A DNA stretch of 64,000 nucleotides from Agromyces protaetiae. GTDB lineage: Bacteria; Actinomycetota; Actinomycetes; Actinomycetales; Microbacteriaceae. Below are positions 1 to 8,385 of this stretch, piece by piece. The translations under genes were made by a program, and so were the position numbers. Position 1 is the first letter of the stretch. Each line of letters begins with the position of its first letter. The notes under the pieces are model-generated. The model saw only the letters and a program-made list of their open reading frames with translations. It had not been told where the DNA came from and searched no databases. Where the stretch lies: the NCBI RefSeq assembly GCF_004135405.1, contig NZ_CP035491.1, positions 1,860,001-1,924,000 of the forward strand. The letters are read 5' to 3'.

Positions 1-45
1 GAGACATCACAAATCTGTGGAGAACTGAGCGACCGGAAAGGAGTC

Positions 46-659
46 GTGTGGGCATCAAGGAAGGTGGTCGCGGATGCGGAGCCGGTGAGATGTCGGGGCG
101 TGAGCGACGATCGCGTGCCACTCGAAGACCGATGCCATCGCGGGATGCCGACGACGAATCCGTGGCTCGCGGGCCCCGCGCCCGAGCGTGCTGCGCCCCG
201 AGACATCCTCGAAGATCGCATTCTGAACCTGTTCTCGACCCAGAACATGGCGGTCGTCGCGACCGTCGCGCGCGACGGTTCGCCCGCGGCGAGCCCCGTG
301 AGATTCTTCAGCCTCGGGTTCGAGCTCATGTACTCGAGTTGGAACGCGTCGCCGAAGTCGCGCAACCTCCGGCGCGATCCACGGGTGTCGGTCGGCGTTT
401 TCGCACCGCTCGTCGGCCAGGCCTCGAGCCGCGGCGCGCAGGTGTTCGGCACCGCACGCACCCTCGAGCGCGCCGACGCAGAGGCCGACCGGAACTGGGA
501 GGCGTTCCGCTGGCAGTCCGACCATGTCGAGCGCGGCCGGTCGCTCGACGAGCCGCCGACCGACCCGCTCACGTCGTCACCCCCGAGCGGATCGTCTACA
601 CCGAGCACTGGCTGCGCAAGAGCGGGTACGCGCCGCGGCAGGTCTGGCGGCGCGAATAG
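46..659 (+). pseudogene. PPOX-fold (pyridoxamine 5'-phosphate oxidase-like) protein, frameshifted
   Basis: The frame beginning at GTG 46 (a likelier start is ATG 145, giving MPTTNPWLAG) encodes a split-barrel flavin-binding protein. It runs through NMAVVATVARDGSPAASPV and a stretch ending SPKSRNLRRDPRVSVGVF, typical of the PPOX class. After PPTDP (about 563-571) the family-like C-terminus, VVTPERIVYTEHWLRKSGYA and on to the stop at 659, continues in another frame. Inserting one G in 'cccgctc' would restore a single ORF, so this is a one-base deletion, real or a consensus error. The gene ends 12 bp from the convergent TetR gene. Substrate and cofactor (FMN or F420) cannot be told. Confidence 0.7.
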
Positions 660-671
660 TCCGGCTGCGGC

Positions 672-1451
672 TCAGTCTGCGGTGCCGAGTCCGTCGAGCC
701 CCCCGCCCGGCAGGCTCGGCTCGCGGTGGGCGAGTCCAGTGAGCACGGTCGCGACGTACTCGCGCAGCGACTGCCCGAAGTCGTGGGCATACCTCGCGAG
801 ATCGGGGTACAGCACGTACGCGGCGGCCATGCCGGGGGAGGGTTGCGTCGACGCCCAGATCGCCCCCATGCCGAGGTTCACGGCGCTCACGAACGCGACG
901 CCCGCCGCTTGCGAATACGGCCCGAGCCGATCCGATACGAGCGTGCCGAGCCTGACGGCGTTCGCGATCGCCGTGCGCTTGTAGGTCGCCGCGACCTCGC
1001 CCGACACGTTGTGCTCGAGCACGTTCGCGGTGTTCGCGGCGAGCTCGCACAGCATGGGCCGGACGGCGATCGTGTCGGCGATCGCGGTCGCGACGGCGTC
1101 GATGGATGTCTCGGACGGCGGCGCCGACCCCGGTGCGCCCGGCTCTCGCGCGAACCATGCGACCGGCGGCAGCGCCTCTTCGAGCGCGTCGAGCCACGCG
1201 CGATACTCGCGGTCGTAGATGTCGAGGAGCACGGCCTCGCGCGACTCGAAGTAGCGCAGCACGTTCGACTTCGCGAGGCCGACGTGCCGCGCGAGCTCAT
1301 TGAGGCTGAGGTCGGCGACGCGGCGCTCGCCGAGGAGCTCGACTGCCGCGGCGAGGATCGCCTCGCGCCGCTCGGCGCGCTGGTCGTCGGTGCGGGCGCG
1401 CTTGAACCCGGGCGATTCGGTCGCCCGGTCGGTCGCCTGCTCGGTCGTCAT
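672..1451 (-). CDS. TetR/AcrR family transcriptional regulator
   Basis: This is a 259-aa TetR-type repressor. The N-terminal HTH lies at about residues 25-75, with ILAAAVELLGE, then LSLNELARHVGLAKSNVLRY and FESREAVLLDIY. The C-terminal ligand domain resembles TetR_C subfamilies by length only. It is divergent from an SDR gene at 1619. The 167-bp gap holds two copies of an AGACC-N3-GGTCT palindrome, so the protein probably represses itself and the SDR and is released by a small ligand. The start is ATG 1451. The ligand is unknown. Confidence 0.93.
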   Translation of the reverse strand: MTTEQATDRATESPGFKRARTDDQRAERREAILAAAVELLGERRVADLSLNELARHVGLAKSNVLRYFESREAVLLDIYDREYRAWLDALEEALPPVAWFAREPGAPGSAPPSETSIDAVATAIADTIAVRPMLCELAANTANVLEHNVSGEVAATYKRTAIANAVRLGTLVSDRLGPYSQAAGVAFVSAVNLGMGAIWASTQPSPGMAAAYVLYPDLARYAHDFGQSLREYVATVLTGLAHREPSLPGGGLDGLGTAD

Positions 1452-1543
1452 CTGGTCTCCTTCGCGGATGTCTCCAGTCTCCCGCCTGCGGCGCGCTCTC
1501 GCGTGCGCGGTCGGCTCGAGACATCCGAAATCCCTGTGCTTGA

Positions 1544-1598
1544 TTATAGACCGGCGGTCTGTTACCTTCGGAATAGAACAACAGACCAGCGGTCTGTT
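1544..1598. promoter_or_regulatory. Two tandem palindromic TetR-type operators
   Basis: Two dyads sit between the divergent TetR and SDR genes. At 1580-1598 the arms AACAGACC and GGTCTGTT are perfect around AGC. At 1544-1564 the arms TTATAGACC and GGTCTGTTA flank GGC with two mismatches. The centres are 35 bp apart, between three and four helical turns. The position 20-75 bp upstream of the SDR start suits repression of both promoters by the adjacent TetR protein. Assignment to that TetR is inference from position. Confidence 0.8.
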
Positions 1599-1618
1599 AT
1601 CGACGAAACGGAGCGCTC

Positions 1619-2593
1619 ATGTACCTCGTCCCCGACCAGACCGGTCGTCGCATCATCGTCACCGGTGCCAACAGCGGCACCGGCAAAGAGGCCGCCAAGC
1701 GCCTCGCGGGCGCGGGCGCGCACGTCGTGCTCGCCGTCCGCTCGCTCGAGCGCGGCGAGACCGCGCGCGCCGAGATCGCCGCCGCCGTGCCCGGCGCGAG
1801 CCTCGATGTGCGCCGCATCGACCTCGGCGATCTCGCCAGCGTGCGCGCGTTCGCCGACGGCATCCGAACCGACTCCGAGCCGCTGCACGCGCTCGTCAAC
1901 AACGCCGGCGTCATGCAGCCGCCCAAGCGCCTCGAGACCGCCGACGGGCACGAACTGCAGTTCGGTAGCAACTTCCTCGGGCCGTTCCTGCTCACGAACC
2001 TCCTGCTCCCGAAGCTCCTCGAGCACGCGACCCCCGGCGCGCCCGCGCGCGTCGCGACGATGTCGAGCGGCACCGCGAACTACGGGCGCATCAACTTCCA
2101 CGACCTCGAGTGGCGCACGCGCTACCAGGCGCACCTCGCCTACGCGCAGTCCAAGCTCGCCGACCTGCTCATGACGCTCCGGCTCGCCGAGATCGCCGAC
2201 GAGCGCGGCTGGTCGCTCCGCTCGACCGCTGCGCACCCCGGCTACACCCGCACGAACCTGCAGACCGCGGGCGCCAACCTCGGCCGCTCGGCCGACGCGC
2301 AGCGGCCGCCCATCCAGCGCACGTTCCTGCCGTCCCAGACCGTCGAGCAAGGCGCCGAGCCGCTCCTCTTCGCCGCCGCCGACCCCGCCGCCGAACAGGG
2401 CGCGTACTACGGCCCGAAGAACGGGCTCACCGGCCCGACCAAGCGCGCGAACCTCCCGCGCAGCGCGCGCCGCGGGCCCGACTACGCGCGGTCGCTGTGG
2501 GCGGTCGCGGCCGAGCTCACGGGTGCACCGGACGTCACGACGGCGGATGTCACGAAGGCGGATCTCACCCCGAATCCGGTCGACGTGCGGTGA
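1619..2593 (+). CDS. SDR family NAD(P)-dependent oxidoreductase (retinol-dehydrogenase-like)
   Basis: This is a 324-aa classical-type short-chain dehydrogenase. It shows the Rossmann motif TGANSGTG (residues 15-22), NNAGVM, and the catalytic YxxxK in LAYAQSKLAD. It is longer than the usual 250 aa through a C-terminal extension, as in WWOX or retinol-dehydrogenase-like SDRs. It is divergent from and probably repressed by the TetR gene at 672-1451 through the two operators just upstream. The start is ATG 1619. The substrate is unknown; a TetR-SDR pair usually serves detoxification of a carbonyl compound. Confidence 0.92.
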   Translation: MYLVPDQTGRRIIVTGANSGTGKEAAKRLAGAGAHVVLAVRSLERGETARAEIAAAVPGASLDVRRIDLGDLASVRAFADGIRTDSEPLHALVNNAGVMQPPKRLETADGHELQFGSNFLGPFLLTNLLLPKLLEHATPGAPARVATMSSGTANYGRINFHDLEWRTRYQAHLAYAQSKLADLLMTLRLAEIADERGWSLRSTAAHPGYTRTNLQTAGANLGRSADAQRPPIQRTFLPSQTVEQGAEPLLFAAADPAAEQGAYYGPKNGLTGPTKRANLPRSARRGPDYARSLWAVAAELTGAPDVTTADVTKADLTPNPVDVR

Positions 2594-2599
2594 CCCGGA

Positions 2600-3094
2600 T
2601 CACCCGTCGAACCCGAGGCTGAGCTTGCGCAGGAGCCCGGCCAGCCGCTTCTGCTCGGGCGCGGGCAATGCCCGCAGGATCTCGGCCTCGGCGTCGACGA
2701 GGCGCGTGATCGCGGCGTCGACGCGCGTGAGGCCGGCGCGGCTCATCTCGACGAGGATGCCGCGACCGTCGTGCGGGTCGGTCTGACGCGTCACGAGCCC
2801 GCGCTCGACGAGCCGGTCGATGCGGTTCGTCATCGTGCCGCTCGAGACGAGCGTCTGCTGCAGGAGCGCCTTGGGGGAGAGGCGGAAGGGCGCGCCCGCG
2901 CGGCGGAGCGCCGACAGCACGTCGAACTCCCACGACTCGAGCTCCGACCTGGCGAACGCCTGCTTGCGCGCGCGGTCGAGGTGCTTCGAAAGCCGCGCGA
3001 CGCGCGAGAGCACCTGCAAGGGCGCGAAGTCGAGGTCTGGGCGCTCGCGCACCCAGTCGTCGACGATGCGGTCCACCTCATCGGCATCGGTCAT
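2600..3094 (-). CDS. MarR family transcriptional regulator
   Basis: This is a 164-aa winged-helix protein of MarR type. It has a central LESWEFDVLSALRRAG, then LSPKALLQQTLVSSGTMTNR and IDRLVERGLVTRQTDPHDGR, the recognition helix and wing with the conserved D-x-R-G/S motif. The ATG at 3094 was chosen because the longer reading frame upstream runs backward through the tRNA gene and is not protein-like. It converges on the SDR (6 bp between stops). The target and ligand are unknown. Confidence 0.93.
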   Translation of the reverse strand: MTDADEVDRIVDDWVRERPDLDFAPLQVLSRVARLSKHLDRARKQAFARSELESWEFDVLSALRRAGAPFRLSPKALLQQTLVSSGTMTNRIDRLVERGLVTRQTDPHDGRGILVEMSRAGLTRVDAAITRLVDAEAEILRALPAPEQKRLAGLLRKLSLGFDG

Positions 3095-3205
3095 CAGATC
3101 ATTCTGGCGCAGACTGGTGGAAGTACGCGCAGGTGACGCCCCGCCGCGCATGGCAGACTTGATCCCGCGCGTGCGGACGAGACATCCATTCGGCCCTGCG
3201 CGCGA

Positions 3206-3277
3206 TCCGCCATAGTGTAACGGCAGCACGACAGCCTTTGGAGCTGTTCGGTCCAGGTTCGAATCCTGGTGGCGGAG
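3206..3277 (+). tRNA. tRNA-Gln (anticodon TTG)
   Basis: A full cloverleaf is visible. The acceptor stem TCCGCCA pairs with TGGCGGA. The anticodon stem ACAGC/GCTGT has loop CTTTGGA, giving anticodon TTG. The T arm is CCAGG-TTCGAAT-CCTGG. The 3' CCA is not encoded: the discriminator G3277 is followed by C and then directly by the ATG of glmU. No intron is present. It lies in the usual actinobacterial position just before glmU. Confidence 0.97.
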
Positions 3278-3278
3278 C

Positions 3279-4760
3279 ATGACCGATGAGCATCTCGCGA
3301 TCATCGTCCTGGCGGCAGGCCAGGGCACGCGCATGAAGTCCCGACTCCCGAAGATGCTGCACCCCCTCGCGGGCGTCCCGCTCGTCGGTCATGTGCTCGC
3401 GACGGCGCGCGCCCTCGACGCGGCGCACGTGCTCGCGGTCGTGCGGCACGAGCGCGACCTCGTCGCCGCGGTCATCGAGCGAGACTTCCCGGGCACCGTC
3501 GTCGTCGATCAAGACGACGTCGACGGCACGGGCCGCGCGGTCGAGCTCGCAGCCGCAGCGCTCCCCGAGGGCTTCGAGGGCGAGGTGCTCGTCCTGAACG
3601 GCGACGTGCCCCTCCTCGACGCCGACAGCCTCCGCGAGTTCCTCGCGCAGCACCGCGCGACGGCGTCCGAGGCATCCGTGCTCTCGGCCCGCTACGACGA
3701 CCCGACCGGGTACGGGCGCATCGTGCGCGACCCATCCGGCCGATTCGACCGTATCGTCGAGCAGAAGGACGCGACCGCCGAAGAGCGCGCGATCGACGAG
3801 ATCAACGCGGGCATCTACGCCTTCGGCGCCGCGGCGCTCCGCGACCAGCTCGCGAACGTCACGACCGATAACGCGCAGGGCGAGAAGTACCTGACCGACG
3901 TCATCGGCCTCCTCCGCGCCGCGGGCAGCGAGGTCGAGGCCGTGCCCGTCGCCGAGCCGTGGCTCGTCGCGGGCGTCAACGACCGCGCCCAGCTCTCCGA
4001 GACGGCCGCCCGCCTCAACGCGCTCATCGTGCGCGGCTGGCAGCTGAACGGCGTCACGATCGAAGACCCCGCGACGACGTGGATCGACCTCGCCGTGGCG
4101 ATCGAGCCCGACGTCACGATCCGCCCGGGCACCCAGCTCAAGGGCGCGACGGTGATCGCGACGGGTGCGATCGTCGGCCCCGACACGACCCTCGTCGACT
4201 GCGAGATCGGCGAGCGCGCCGAGGTCAAGCGCACCGACGCGACGCTCGCGGTCATCGGGGCGGATGCCTCGGTCGGCCCCTTCTCGTACCTGCGGCCCGG
4301 CACCGTGCTCGACGCCGACGGCAAGATCGGCGCGTTCGTCGAGACGAAGAACGCGCACATCGGCGCGGGCAGCAAGGTCCCGCACTTGAGCTACATCGGC
4401 GACACCGAGATCGGCGTCGGCTCGAACGTGGGCGCCGGCTCGATCACGGCCAACTACGACGGCGTGAACAAGCACCGCACGACGATCGGTTCGCACGTGC
4501 GCACGGGCTCTCACGGCGTGTTCGTCGCGCCCGTTACGATTGGAGACGGCGCGTACACGGGGGCGGGCACGGTCGTCCGGAAGGATGTCCCGGCCGGTGC
4601 TCTCGCGGTGAACGTCGCGCCGCAGCGCAACATCGAGGGTTGGGTGCGTCAGCACCGGGCCGGCACCGCCGCAGCGGACGCGGCGGAGGCGGCGGCCGAG
4701 GCCGCCGGCGTCACCGAGTCCGATGACCGAAGCCCGGCCTCGCCGGTGGAAGGACAGTGA
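3279..4760 (+). CDS. glmU: Bifunctional UDP-N-acetylglucosamine pyrophosphorylase / glucosamine-1-phosphate N-acetyltransferase GlmU
   Basis: This is a 493-aa cytoplasmic enzyme making UDP-GlcNAc for peptidoglycan. The N-terminal uridyltransferase domain has LAAGQGTRMKS (residues 11-21), NGDVPLL and the INAGIYAF block. The C-terminal left-handed beta-helix acetyltransferase domain has FVETKNAHIG, HLSYIGD and GAGSITANYDG. ATG 3279 is the only start that keeps the nucleotide-binding loop (it begins at residue 11), and it lies one nucleotide after the mature end of tRNA-Gln, so tRNA processing should leave an essentially leaderless message. The stop overlaps a GTG upstream of prs. It ends in an Ala/Glu-rich tail common in actinobacteria. 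Confidence 0.97.
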   Translation: MTDEHLAIIVLAAGQGTRMKSRLPKMLHPLAGVPLVGHVLATARALDAAHVLAVVRHERDLVAAVIERDFPGTVVVDQDDVDGTGRAVELAAAALPEGFEGEVLVLNGDVPLLDADSLREFLAQHRATASEASVLSARYDDPTGYGRIVRDPSGRFDRIVEQKDATAEERAIDEINAGIYAFGAAALRDQLANVTTDNAQGEKYLTDVIGLLRAAGSEVEAVPVAEPWLVAGVNDRAQLSETAARLNALIVRGWQLNGVTIEDPATTWIDLAVAIEPDVTIRPGTQLKGATVIATGAIVGPDTTLVDCEIGERAEVKRTDATLAVIGADASVGPFSYLRPGTVLDADGKIGAFVETKNAHIGAGSKVPHLSYIGDTEIGVGSNVGAGSITANYDGVNKHRTTIGSHVRTGSHGVFVAPVTIGDGAYTGAGTVVRKDVPAGALAVNVAPQRNIEGWVRQHRAGTAAADAAEAAAEAAGVTESDDRSPASPVEGQ

Positions 4761-4762
4761 GC

Positions 4763-5739
4763 ATGTCGGGAATCGAAACCACCGGATCCAAGCGCCTCGT
4801 GCTCGTGTCGGGCCGGGCGCACCCCGCGCTCGCCGAGGAGATCGCCGCCGAGCTCGGCAGCGAACTCGTCCCGACCGATGCGCGCACGTTCGCGAACGGC
4901 GAGATCTACGCACGGTTCGACGAGTCGATCCGCGGTGCCGACGCGTTCGTCATCCAGTCGCACACCTCGCCGATCAACGAGTGGCTCATGGAGCAGCTCA
5001 TCATGATCGATGCACTCAAACGCGCGAGCGCGAAGCGCATCACGGTCGTCGCGCCGTTCTACCCGTACGCGCGCCAAGACAAGAAGGGCCGTGGCCGCGA
5101 GCCGATCTCGGCGCGCCTCGTCGCCGACCTCTTCAAGACGGCGGGCGCCGACCGCATCATGTCGGTCGACCTCCACGCCGCGCAGATCCAGGGGTTCTTC
5201 GACGGCCCGGTCGACCACCTGTTCGCGATGCCCGTGCTGCTCGAGGAGTTCAAGAACTCGCTCGACCCGAAGACCCTCACGGTCGTCTCGCCCGACATGG
5301 GCCGCGTGCGCGTCGCCGACATCTGGAGCGACAAGCTCGACGCCCCCTCGCGATCATCCACAAGCGCCGCGACCCCCTCGTGCCGAACCAGGTCTCGGTG
5401 CACGAGATCGTCGGCGAGGTCTCGGGCCGCGTGTGCCTCCTCGTCGACGACCTCATCGACACGGGCCGCACGATCGTGAAGGCGGCCGAGGCGCTCAAGG
5501 CCGCCGGCGCGATCGGTGTCGTGGTCGCCGCGACCCACGCGGTGTTCTCGCCGCCCGCCGTCGAGATCCTGCAGTCCGACTTCATCGACCGCGTCGTCGT
5601 GACCGACACGCTGCCGGTGCCCGATGCCAAGCGGTGGGACCGCCTGACGGTGCTGCCGATCGCGCCGCTTCTCGCGCGCGCGATCCACGAGGTCTTCGAA
5701 GACGGCTCGGTCACGAGCATGTTCGACGGCGCCGCGTAA
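4763..5739 (+). pseudogene. prs: Ribose-phosphate pyrophosphokinase (PRPP synthetase), one apparent frameshift
   Basis: The product makes PRPP from ribose-5-phosphate and ATP for nucleotide, His and Trp synthesis. The first frame (ATG 4763 after GGAAGGA; an alternative GTG at 4757 overlaps the glmU stop) gives the typical PRPP synthetase N-terminus, with FANGEIYARF and FYPYARQDKKGRGREPIS, and reads to DKLDAP at 5347. The rest (LAIIHKRR, then VCLLVDDLIDTGRTI with the PRPP loop, to the stop at 5739) is in another frame. Adding one C to the C-run 5343-5347 gives an uninterrupted protein of about 325 aa. Since prs is normally essential and single-copy, a consensus indel is the likeliest cause. 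It forms an operon with glmU. Confidence 0.9.
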
Positions 5740-5784
5740 GCGGGCCGCCGACCTTTCCCGAACCGAACTCGGATTTTGGAAGCG

Positions 5785-5797
5785 TAGGATTCCCCGG
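5785..5797 (+). promoter_or_regulatory. Putative -10 element giving a leaderless fadD transcript
   Basis: TAGGAT at 5785-5790 matches an actinobacterial -10, and the GTG start of the acyl-CoA ligase begins 7 bases later at 5797, the expected +1. No Shine-Dalgarno sequence precedes the GTG. No clear -35 is seen. Leaderless starts are common in this phylum; the assignment here is inference. Confidence 0.45.
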
Positions 5798-7503
5798 TGA
5801 GCATCACCACGCCCCGTCCTTGGCTCGCGAGCTACACCGATGGTGTCCCGCACGACATCGCCACCCCCGAAGAGTCCCTCGCAGACCTCATCCGCCACAG
5901 TGTCGAGAACTACCCCGATCGCCCCGCGCTCGAGTTCTTCGGCCGCGAGACGACCTACGCCGAACTCGGCGAGCAGATCGACCGCGCCGCCGAGGCGCTG
6001 CGCGTGCTCGGCGTGCAGAAGGGCGACCCCGTCGCGCTCGTGCTGCCGAACTGCCCGCAGCACATCGCCGCGTTCTACGCCGTCCTCCGGCTCGGCGCGA
6101 TCGTCGTCGAGCACAACCCGCTCTACACGCCGCGCGAGCTCCGCCACCAGTTCGAGGACCACGGCGCGCGCGTCGTGATCGCGTGGGACAAGGTGGTCGA
6201 GACGATCCAGGAGTTCCCCGACGACGTCCGCGTCGAGACGATCATCTCGGTGGATGTCACGCGCGCGATGCCGTTCTTCACACGTGCCGCGCTGCGCCTG
6301 CCCATCGCGAAGGCGCGCGAGTCGCGCGCGTCGCTCACGACGAAGGTGCGCGGCGCCATCACGTGGGCGCAGATCCAGAAGACGGCGCCCATCGACGCGC
6401 ACATCGCGGGCCCCGAGGCATCCGACGTCGCCCTCATCCAATACACGAGCGGTACGACCGGTTCGCCCAAGGGCGCGACCCTCACGCACGCGAACCTCAT
6501 CGCGAACGCCGACCAGGCCCGCTCGTGGGTGCCCGACATCCCGCGCGGCACCTCGGTCGTCTACGCCGTGCTGCCGATGTTCCACGCCTACGGGCTCACG
6601 CTCTGCCTCACGTTCGCGATGAGCATGGGGTCGCGGCTCGTGCTCTTCCCCAAGTTCGAACCCGACCTGGTGCTCAAGGTCGTGAAGAAGCGTCCGGCGA
6701 CGTTCCTGCCCGCCGTGCCGCCGATCTACGACCGGCTCCGCAAGGCGGCCGCAGCCGAGGGCGTCTCGCTCGACGGCATCCACATCTCGATCTCGGGCGC
6801 CATGCCGCTCTCGACCGAGGTCGTCGAACCGTGGGAGAAGGCGACGGGCGGATGGCTCGTCGAGGGCTACGGCCTCAGCGAGTGCTCGCCCGTGCTGATG
6901 GCGAATCCCGTCGCCGACAACCGCAAGGTCGGCACGGTCGGCCTGCCGCTGCCCTCGACCGAGGCGCGCGTCGTCGACCCCGACGACCCCATGACCGACG
7001 TGCCCGCGGGCGAGCCCGGCGAACTCGTCGTGCGCGGCCCCCAGGTGTTCTCGGGCTACTGGCACAAGCCCGAAGAGACCGAGGCGGTCTTCGTCAACGA
7101 CCCCGACGGCGGCACGCCGTGGTTCCGCACGGGCGACATCGTGACCCTCGACTCCGACGGGTTCGTGAAGATCGTCGACCGCATCAAGGAGCTCATCATC
7201 ACGGGCGGCTTCAACGTCTCGCCGAGCGAGGTCGAAGAGGCGCTGCGTCAGTTCCCCGACGTCGAGGACGCCGCGGTCGTCGGCCTCCCCGACGACCGCT
7301 CGGGCGAGCAGGTCGTCGCGGTCGTGGTGCTGCGCGACGGCGCGACCCTCGACGAAGACGCCGTGCGCGAGTTCTGCCGCGGCGCGCTGACGCCCTACAA
7401 GGTGCCGAAGAAGGTCGTCGCGATCGACGAGCTCCCGAAGTCGCTCATCGGCAAGGTGCTCCGCCGTCAGGTGCGCAACGCCCTCATGGCCTCGAACGAC
7501 TGA
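5797..7503 (+). CDS. Long-chain fatty-acid--CoA ligase (FadD-like AMP-binding enzyme)
   Basis: This is a 568-aa member of the ANL superfamily, activating a fatty acid with ATP and CoA. The P-loop-like motif YTSGTTGSPKGATLTH, the aromatic and linker motif GYGLSECSP, the TGD motif (RTGDIV) and the catalytic lysine region ELPKSLIGKVLRRQ are all present in the right order. Length and motifs match actinobacterial long-chain FadD. It stands alone after prs, with a gene for a small HTH protein 2 bp downstream. The GTG start at 5797 is probably leaderless. Chain-length preference cannot be read from sequence. Confidence 0.93.
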   Translation: MSITTPRPWLASYTDGVPHDIATPEESLADLIRHSVENYPDRPALEFFGRETTYAELGEQIDRAAEALRVLGVQKGDPVALVLPNCPQHIAAFYAVLRLGAIVVEHNPLYTPRELRHQFEDHGARVVIAWDKVVETIQEFPDDVRVETIISVDVTRAMPFFTRAALRLPIAKARESRASLTTKVRGAITWAQIQKTAPIDAHIAGPEASDVALIQYTSGTTGSPKGATLTHANLIANADQARSWVPDIPRGTSVVYAVLPMFHAYGLTLCLTFAMSMGSRLVLFPKFEPDLVLKVVKKRPATFLPAVPPIYDRLRKAAAAEGVSLDGIHISISGAMPLSTEVVEPWEKATGGWLVEGYGLSECSPVLMANPVADNRKVGTVGLPLPSTEARVVDPDDPMTDVPAGEPGELVVRGPQVFSGYWHKPEETEAVFVNDPDGGTPWFRTGDIVTLDSDGFVKIVDRIKELIITGGFNVSPSEVEEALRQFPDVEDAAVVGLPDDRSGEQVVAVVVLRDGATLDEDAVREFCRGALTPYKVPKKVVAIDELPKSLIGKVLRRQVRNALMASND

Positions 7504-7505
7504 GC

Positions 7506-7997
7506 GTGGGCTTCCTCGAGCGCGACACGCGAGCGGCGCTCGAGCGGCTCGTCGCGCTCGAGCAGGCGAGCGAGCACGGTGAGGCGGATGTCTCGCCGCT
7601 CGACCGGCTCCGAGGCATCCGCTCGCTCGCGGCCGCCCTCGACGCCGACGCCGCCGCGCTCGCGGCCGCACGCGAAGCGCACGCGTCGGGCTCGACGTGG
7701 GACGAGATCGCGGATGCCGCGGGGCTCAGCCCGTCCGCCGCGAAGCAGCGCTGGGCGGGCGACGACGACGAGATCGCGGCCCGTCGCGAGGCGAGCCGGC
7801 AGCGCAAGCGCGAGCGGCCGTCGTCGAAGCCGACCGATCTCCCGGGGCTCTCGGTCGCCGAGGCCGCCGCGAAGCTCGGCGTGACGCCGCAGGCGGTCTA
7901 CCAGCGCGTCACGCGCGGGCTGCTCGAGGCGCGCACGGTCGAACTGCCCGACGGGCGGAAGTACAAGCGGGTGTTCCCGGTCGAGGGGCAGAGCTAG
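7506..7997 (+). CDS. Small helix-turn-helix protein of unknown role
   Basis: This is a 163-aa hydrophilic protein with two apparent DNA-binding helices. A central block, STWDEIADAAGLSPSAAKQRW, looks like a sigma-type HTH. A C-terminal one, SVAEAAAKLGVTPQAVYQRV followed by TVELPDGRKYKRVF, resembles excisionase or MerR-like HTH_17 domains. GTG 7506 lies 2 bp after the acyl-CoA ligase stop, so the two are probably cotranscribed. I do not recognise a named family; it looks like a conserved hypothetical regulator of Microbacteriaceae. Confidence 0.75.
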   Translation: MGFLERDTRAALERLVALEQASEHGEADVSPLDRLRGIRSLAAALDADAAALAAAREAHASGSTWDEIADAAGLSPSAAKQRWAGDDDEIAARREASRQRKRERPSSKPTDLPGLSVAEAAAKLGVTPQAVYQRVTRGLLEARTVELPDGRKYKRVFPVEGQS

Positions 7998-8016
7998 GCG
8001 GGCCGCCGCAGCCCGC

Positions 8017-8385
8017 TCAGGTCGACTGCTCGCCCGGCAGGATCGTGCGAGGGGCGCCCGGGATGAGCCCGAGGTTCGCGAGCAGGCGGTCGCCGCCCGA
8101 CTCCCGCTCGGCGTAGCAGAGCCAACCCGGCCCGCCCGGACCGAAGAACTCGAGCGCGACGCGCGACCCCGTCGCGTGGTCGTCGAACCGCACGACCGTG
8201 ACGCGGCACGCCCGCTCGGCGGCGCTCATCGCGACCGCGTACAGCGAGAGCACGAGCGGGAGCACGAGGGCCGCGAGCGCGATGAGCACGACGACGCGCA
8301 GCACGCGCTGACGGCGACCGCCGCGGACCGGGAGGTCGTCGTCGTGGGAGCCGTAGGCGAGTTCGGGCGGCATCTCTTCGCTCAC
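8017..8385 (-). CDS. Single-pass membrane protein, hypothetical
   Basis: This 122-aa protein has a charged N-terminus (VSEEMPPELAYG, then RGGRRQR), one hydrophobic helix at about residues 30-53 (VVVLIALAALVLPLVLSLYA) and a globular exported tail with two cysteines (ERACRVT and WLCYAE). GTG 8385 overlaps the stop of the upstream DUF202 gene by 4 nt (GTGA), making it the last gene of a three-gene membrane operon. The two cysteines could form a disulfide outside the cell. Function is unknown. Confidence 0.7.
   Translation of the reverse strand: MSEEMPPELAYGSHDDDLPVRGGRRQRVLRVVVLIALAALVLPLVLSLYAVAMSAAERACRVTVVRFDDHATGSRVALEFFGPGGPGWLCYAERESGGDRLLANLGLIPGAPRTILPGEQST

Noticed and set aside
2600-3334. 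244-aa version of the MarR protein
   Set aside because: The extra 80 residues are translated from the reverse strand of the tRNA-Gln gene and 5' glmU.
5343-5347. Programmed frameshifting in prs
   Set aside because: No slippery heptamer or downstream pseudoknot is evident, prs is not known for recoding, and five other genes in the window show the same one-base deletion pattern.
5059-7671. An 870-codon minus-strand open frame opposite prs and the acyl-CoA ligase
   Set aside because: Composition is typical of GC-rich antisense frames (Arg, Asp, His, Gly), and both genes on the other strand are certain.
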